From Elusimicrobiota bacterium (lineage in GTDB: Bacteria; Elusimicrobiota; Elusimicrobia; Elusimicrobiales; Elusimicrobiaceae): DNA of 64,000 nucleotides. Of this stretch, positions 60,474 to 64,000 are shown in pieces. The position numbers and the translations under genes were made by a program. The DNA is taken from the NCBI GenBank assembly GCA_009778915.1, contig WRFH01000002.1:1-64000 (forward strand), written 5' to 3'. How positions within the stretch are numbered: the first letter of the stretch is position 1; the number at the start of each line of letters is the position of its first letter. The notes beneath the pieces were generated by a model, which searched no databases, was not told the origin of the DNA, and worked only from the letters and a program-made list of their open reading frames with translations.

Positions 60474-61313
60474 ATGAAAAAAATGTTCGTTTCTGTTTTT
60501 TTATGTTCTTTAGCCGCATATTGTTTTGCAGTTGTAATTACTCCCGCAAGAATCTACAAGATGCCTGCCCCAGCCGCAGACTCACAGCCGGACGCCGATA
60601 CTATAAGTGTTCCGTCTGTCCCCGCCATTGACGGCGGCGTTCCTGACGCACCGGCTTTGGACCGAGGTGTTCCAGAGGCTCCCGGTTACAGGCGACCTAT
60701 AAGTGTTCCGTCTGTCCCGGCCATAGACAACGGTATTCCTGACTCCCCTGCTCTCGGGCACAAGACAGTAATTGATAAGTTTATAGATAATGTAAGAAAT
60801 TGCGAAACGGTAACAGTTAAAGTACCTGCAAGCATATTGATAAGCAACAAAACAAAAGACGTAGAGGTCTGCAAAAGGGCAATAGACCCGATAATAAGCG
60901 AAGCTATAGTAAAACTAAACGTCCCGGGGACTAATGCCGACGGTACAAAATCTTCTCCTCCCGCGGCAACAACCCTATGGCCGGATATGTGGAAATCTTC
61001 AGAAATATGGGTGGCTACCTGTACGGCAAATTCAGCAGAAGTAAAAGCTTCTGATTTAAACGGGAAATCCAGTGTGCAACAATTGACATCTTATGTGGGG
61101 CTGGTCGCGCTTTTAACAATGATAGATAAGCTTTCGGGAAGCACTTTTGCAGTTACCCCCGGCCACCCCGACTGCACGGGCTCCACGCGGGATACTTTTG
61201 CAATAGGTTCCGTATCAAAAAAGAAGAAAATATTATTCGGCCTTATTACCACAAATGAGAAACAGACAGATACTATAATTATGAGATGCTGCCCGTTAAA
61301 CAGAAAACCGTAA
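60474..61313 (+). CDS. Secreted protein with tandem Pro-rich repeats
   Basis: 279 residues. Signal peptide 1-19. Residues about 43-95 contain two copies of a roughly 35-residue unit with ISVPSVPAIDGGVPDAPAL / ISVPSVPAIDNGIPDSPAL. The remainder (about 100-279) is a globular-looking domain with six or so cysteines (NCETV, EVCKR, ATCTA, PDCTG, MRCCPL). Strong AAGGAGG ribosome site and the block-type promoter shared with the Cys-rich gene at 7238. No family is recognised. Monocistronic, with its own terminator. Confidence 0.72.
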   Translation: MKKMFVSVFLCSLAAYCFAVVITPARIYKMPAPAADSQPDADTISVPSVPAIDGGVPDAPALDRGVPEAPGYRRPISVPSVPAIDNGIPDSPALGHKTVIDKFIDNVRNCETVTVKVPASILISNKTKDVEVCKRAIDPIISEAIVKLNVPGTNADGTKSSPPAATTLWPDMWKSSEIWVATCTANSAEVKASDLNGKSSVQQLTSYVGLVALLTMIDKLSGSTFAVTPGHPDCTGSTRDTFAIGSVSKKKKILFGLITTNEKQTDTIIMRCCPLNRKP

Positions 61314-61328
61314 ACTAAAAATATAAAA

Positions 61329-61365
61329 GACCGGCGCGCCTTAATATTTGACGCGCCGGTTTTTA
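61329..61365. terminator. Terminator between convergent genes
   Basis: 9-bp stem ACCGGCGCG/CGCGCCGGT (61330-61338, 61352-61360) and a T run on the plus strand. Confidence 0.8.
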
Positions 61366-61372
61366 GATTCGG

Positions 61373-62488
61373 TTAAAGCGTACTCTGGAAAATTCTGTAC
61401 CTGCGTTTCATTTCTCTGCCGCCGCATTCTTTTACTACGTTGATTATGTTTAGGTTATCTTCCAGCAGCCAGCTCATTTCGGACATATCATAACCGGCGG
61501 CAACGCCGCCCTCTACTATATGTTTTATAAGCAGCAAATCCAGCCCGCGCTTTCTGTACTCCGGAATTACGCCAAGCATGACAAGCCTTGTGTCTCTAAT
61601 TTTCCTCCACGCAAGCAAAGCGCGCGCTATTCTGACGGGATTCCATAAGCTGCCCTTTAAAATTTTAAGCACGCGGTTTAAATTCGGCAGGCAGATGTAA
61701 AAACCCGCCGGCACGCCGTCCACCTCGGCCACGCAGGTTAATTTTTTATTAACCACCATTTTAAGCTGTTTTGCAAGTTCGGCCATTTCGTCTTCGCTTA
61801 CCGGCAGAGAGCCCCAGTTCTGCGCCCAGGCCGCGTTATAAATATCACGGACAATCATCGCTTCCCGTTCAAGATTTTTTACGTCCAGCGGGCGCATTAC
61901 AATGTTGTTCTGCCCGCGGCTTGCGCGCTGTATTATTTTTTCAAAACGCGTGGAAAATTTATCATATTTATTCCTCTCAAAAGCCAGCAAATCTTTTACT
62001 TTTTCAAAACCCGCGGCTTTAACCAGCTTTTCATAATAAGGGAAATTGTAAGGCATCATTATAAACGGCTCGTTAGAAAAATCCTCGGTCAGCAGCCCGC
62101 AGATATGGTTTATCGAAGGGTTAAACGGCCCGCGTATAAATTCCATGCCGCGCTGTTTAAGCCAGTTTTTCGCGGCGGCAAATAACGCAGATGAAACTTC
62201 TTCGTCGTCAATGCAGTCAAAAAACCCGAACATGCCGCATTTCTCGTTCCATTTTTCATTATGGACGCGGTTAATTACGGCGGCAATGCGGCCAGCGACG
62301 CGGCCGTCTTGATAAGCCAGAAATAATTGTTTATCGGCGTGGTCCCAAAAAGGGTACTCTGTAAGCATGTGCTTGACGTCCATCTTCACTTCGCCAATCC
62401 ACAGCGGTTCGTCCTTATATAATTCATAAGGAAAATTTATAAATTGTTTTAAATTTTTTTCATCAGCTTTAACAATGTTCGTCGTCAT
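61373..62488 (-). CDS. GNAT-like acyltransferase, candidate ceramide synthase type
   Basis: 371 residues. Two GNAT-like halves: the N-terminal part has LFLAYQDGRVAGRIAAVINR and MFGFFDCIDDEEVSSALFAAAKNWLKQRGMEFIRGPFNPS, and the C-terminal part has VMLGVIPEYRKRGLDLLLIKH with a pyrophosphate-loop-like RKRGLD. The family is widespread but poorly named. A GNAT-type protein has been proposed as the bacterial ceramide synthase acting after serine palmitoyltransferase, and an SPT-like gene lies 1.1 kb away on the other strand, so an N-acyl transfer in lipid synthesis is plausible (inference). 2-base gap to the upstream gene. Confidence 0.75.
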   Translation of the reverse strand: MTTNIVKADEKNLKQFINFPYELYKDEPLWIGEVKMDVKHMLTEYPFWDHADKQLFLAYQDGRVAGRIAAVINRVHNEKWNEKCGMFGFFDCIDDEEVSSALFAAAKNWLKQRGMEFIRGPFNPSINHICGLLTEDFSNEPFIMMPYNFPYYEKLVKAAGFEKVKDLLAFERNKYDKFSTRFEKIIQRASRGQNNIVMRPLDVKNLEREAMIVRDIYNAAWAQNWGSLPVSEDEMAELAKQLKMVVNKKLTCVAEVDGVPAGFYICLPNLNRVLKILKGSLWNPVRIARALLAWRKIRDTRLVMLGVIPEYRKRGLDLLLIKHIVEGGVAAGYDMSEMSWLLEDNLNIINVVKECGGREMKRRYRIFQSTL

Positions 62489-62490
62489 AT

Positions 62491-63087
62491 TTATTTTTGC
62501 GCGGGAGCGGGTACGGCTGCCGTCGGCGAACTCTGCTGCGCCGGAGTTGTAACAGGCAAGGAAACCGTCGGGCTGCTTGCTGGCGCTGGCGGCACGGTTG
62601 CCGTCGGCGTGCTCAGCTGCGGCTGCGCGGCCGGCGGAGGCGGCGGAATCAACGCGGCTTCTTTGGCTTTTTGGTCTTGCATATATTTCTCAAAAGTTTT
62701 TTTGGCGGCGGAATAATCGGCCGCGGCTTTAATATAATCCGGCGACGGCTGGGAGTTTACTCTGTTCTTTGCAATTTCCGCCTCATATTTTGAAAGCGCT
62801 ATATTGTAATTTTGAAGAGATAGCGTCATGTTCAGCATTTTAAACCACGCGTCCGCGACAGTGGGGGAAAAGTGTTCCTGGTCCTGCGCTATATCCGTCT
62901 GCATATCAGCCAAAGTTTTTTGCGCGCTGTCGAAATTATAGGCGGACATATCCGTCCCGTAAGTTTCCAACTGCGGCACGGCCACGGCCACGGCGGACGA
63001 CGCGTCCCTCTGCGGGACATAAACGTTGCCCACGTAAACTCCGCCCATAAAAATTATTATTAAAAGTAAAATCCTTATAAACCACAT
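62491..63087 (-). CDS. Membrane-anchored periplasmic helical protein with Pro-rich tail
   Basis: 198 residues from ATG 63087, which leaves 7 bases after thiN; a TTG at 63114 would overlap it. One N-terminal helix (about 1-20), a helical domain (about 40-150) that looks tetratricopeptide- or coiled-coil-like, and a Pro/Ala/Thr/Gln-rich C-terminal tail of about 55 residues. Same Pro/Ala-rich style as the proteins at 14528 and 15131. No family is recognised. Confidence 0.68.
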   Translation of the reverse strand: MWFIRILLLIIIFMGGVYVGNVYVPQRDASSAVAVAVPQLETYGTDMSAYNFDSAQKTLADMQTDIAQDQEHFSPTVADAWFKMLNMTLSLQNYNIALSKYEAEIAKNRVNSQPSPDYIKAAADYSAAKKTFEKYMQDQKAKEAALIPPPPPAAQPQLSTPTATVPPAPASSPTVSLPVTTPAQQSSPTAAVPAPAQK

Positions 63088-63094
63088 ATATTTA

Positions 63095-63712
63095 TTATAC
63101 CTCAATATAAACAAGCATTAACCCTTTTTTCATGCGGACTTCAAAATTATTTTTTATCGCGCGGTTGCTTAAAGTGAGCGTGTCCGCCAGCGTTAAATTC
63201 TTATTTTTAAGAGGATATTCCAAACCCGCCAGGCTTACGCCGGCGCATTCGGCCAGCGGCAGCAGGCTTATGCGCGTTCCGGCGCGGCATTTAAATTTTT
63301 TGGATTTGTTGACGGGATAAATTTCCCACGCGGCGCTTTTGAAAACTATGTCAAAATAGGGCAGATATCTTGACGCGGCGAACAGATTGTTTAAAGTAAA
63401 GTCCAGCCGCCCGCCGGCCGCGCATACGACGGCGGCCTCTTTTATATCTGATTTTTTTATAAAATCCAGAGCCTTTTCAAAGTCAGTATTATTTTGGTTC
63501 CTGATTTTAAGCCACGGCACTTTTTTAAATTTTTTGCGCGTTTCCGCCGTCACGGAATCCATATCACCGATAACCGCGTCCGGCGTAATATCCGCTGCGG
63601 CCGCGGTATTCGCGCCGCCGTCAGCGCACAGCACAAAATTATTTTTAGCCTGCGCGCGCAGAAATTCCGCCGATTCCGCCGCGCCGTTACATATTATTAA
63701 CGCTTTTTGCAT
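63095..63712 (-). CDS. thiN: Thiamine pyrophosphokinase
   Basis: 205 residues. Transfers pyrophosphate from ATP to thiamine. The N-terminal part shows FVLCADGGANTA, PDAVIGDMDSV and NQNNTDFEKAL, the standard TPK motifs; GGRLDFTLNN marks the thiamine-binding region; the C-terminal beta domain has ISLLPL and the NRAIKNNFEVRMKKGLMLVYIE ending. Starts inside the 3' end of the upstream symporter gene (26-base overlap), a common symporter-thiN arrangement that suggests thiamine or precursor uptake. Confidence 0.92.
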   Translation of the reverse strand: MQKALIICNGAAESAEFLRAQAKNNFVLCADGGANTAAAADITPDAVIGDMDSVTAETRKKFKKVPWLKIRNQNNTDFEKALDFIKKSDIKEAAVVCAAGGRLDFTLNNLFAASRYLPYFDIVFKSAAWEIYPVNKSKKFKCRAGTRISLLPLAECAGVSLAGLEYPLKNKNLTLADTLTLSNRAIKNNFEVRMKKGLMLVYIEV

Positions 63713-64000
63713 AACCCTTTTTCCATAACGCCGTTGTTAAGATAATTATACTAGTTAACAAACCTATATAAAACCCGTCAAGTTCAAAGTGGTAGGCGGC
63801 GGTAGCGCTCCAGACCGTCATGACAACGGTGGAAGTTATCGCGGAAAAACAAAAAACTCCGTCTGAAATTCTGCCCGGCCTGACGTAACCGTAAAGCAGC
63901 GGTATCAGCAGGCAGGCGGACATATAGGAGCCCAGCGTCAGCCATATGGTTTTAAAACTGCCGTTCATCAGCTGCGCTAAAACTATTGAAAGCGCGGCGC
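63687..64000 (-). CDS. Sodium/solute symporter, C-terminal part (5' end outside window)
   Basis: The frame is open to the window edge, giving about 104 residues. AALSIVLAQL...FKTIWLTLGSYMSACLLIPLLYG is typical of the last helices of the sodium:solute symporter (SSS) family, followed by two more helices. The link to thiN through a 26-base overlap points to a thiamine-related or other organic substrate. Only the C terminus is visible. Confidence 0.72.
   Translation of the reverse strand, partial: AALSIVLAQLMNGSFKTIWLTLGSYMSACLLIPLLYGYVRPGRISDGVFCFSAITSTVVMTVWSATAAYHFELDGFYIGLLTSIIILTTALWKKGYAKSVNNM

Overview
The window is a dense bacterial chromosome segment, about 64 kb with more than 60 protein genes, one tRNA-Ser and no rRNA, phage block, insertion sequence or CRISPR array. 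The host is a diderm: there is LptB, a LolA-like protein, an ADP-heptose enzyme, a TolC-type channel, an OmpA domain and autotransporter barrels. Isolated type IV pilin-like genes, pyruvate phosphate dikinase, many small Cys-rich or Pro/Ala-rich secreted proteins and the overall protein style suggest Elusimicrobiota (an Elusimicrobium-like anaerobe). That assignment is inference, roughly 60% sure.

Layout. 0-8 kb: the end of a Cys-rich secreted protein, a serC-serA operon divergent from a TrpR-like regulator, a secreted HExxH peptidase, a pilin-like gene, two more secreted proteins and lptB. 8-21.5 kb: ppdK, hemolysin III, a second pilin, ftsK, a Pro/Ala-rich protein, a LolA-like protein, pgsA, an AT-rich orphan gene, pgpA, a palindromic repeat element, exbB-exbD-tonB, and a sugar-epimerase-type SDR. 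21.5-34.5 kb: tRNA-Ser, then a surface-glycan locus with two GT2 glycosyltransferases, three GT-C-like membrane proteins, tandem SGNH proteins, DUF5989, SxtJ, a carbamoyltransferase and a UDP-glucuronate decarboxylase. 34.5-45 kb: a PEP-carboxykinase-like DUF4914 protein coupled to a beta-carbonic anhydrase, an autotransporter/OmpA fusion, a purine permease, a DUF5131 protein and a second autotransporter. 45-64 kb: infC-rpmI-rplT, dCMP deaminase, CreD, TolC-MacA-MacB export, a second HlyD plus two ABC-2 permeases, secG, accB-accC, an ADP-heptose nucleotidyltransferase, a serine-palmitoyltransferase-like enzyme, a GNAT-like protein, thiamine pyrophosphokinase and the end of a sodium/solute symporter.

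The most unusual points are these. (1) DUF4914 (34537-36405) retains, by my reading, the PEPCK Tyr/Lys/His/P-loop/Asp-Asp residues and overlaps a carbonic anhydrase gene by one base, which suggests a CO2/bicarbonate-linked enzyme pair. (2) AccB has Ser-89 where the biotinylated lysine should be. (3) A serine-palmitoyltransferase-like gene lies near a GNAT-like 371-residue protein of the kind proposed as bacterial ceramide synthase. (4) The glycan locus carries an SGNH-SGNH-DUF5989-SxtJ-carbamoyltransferase module. (5) One outer-membrane protein fuses an autotransporter barrel to an OmpA domain. (6) Two unlinked secreted-protein genes share a block of about 75 bases that ends in the promoter.

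Gene expression appears to use two start types. Several genes have a -10 hexamer only 5-9 bases before ATG and no Shine-Dalgarno sequence (leaderless starts). The secreted-protein genes have AGGAGG-type sites and longer leaders. Positions of protein residues were counted by hand, and family names come from motif recognition, not from searches.
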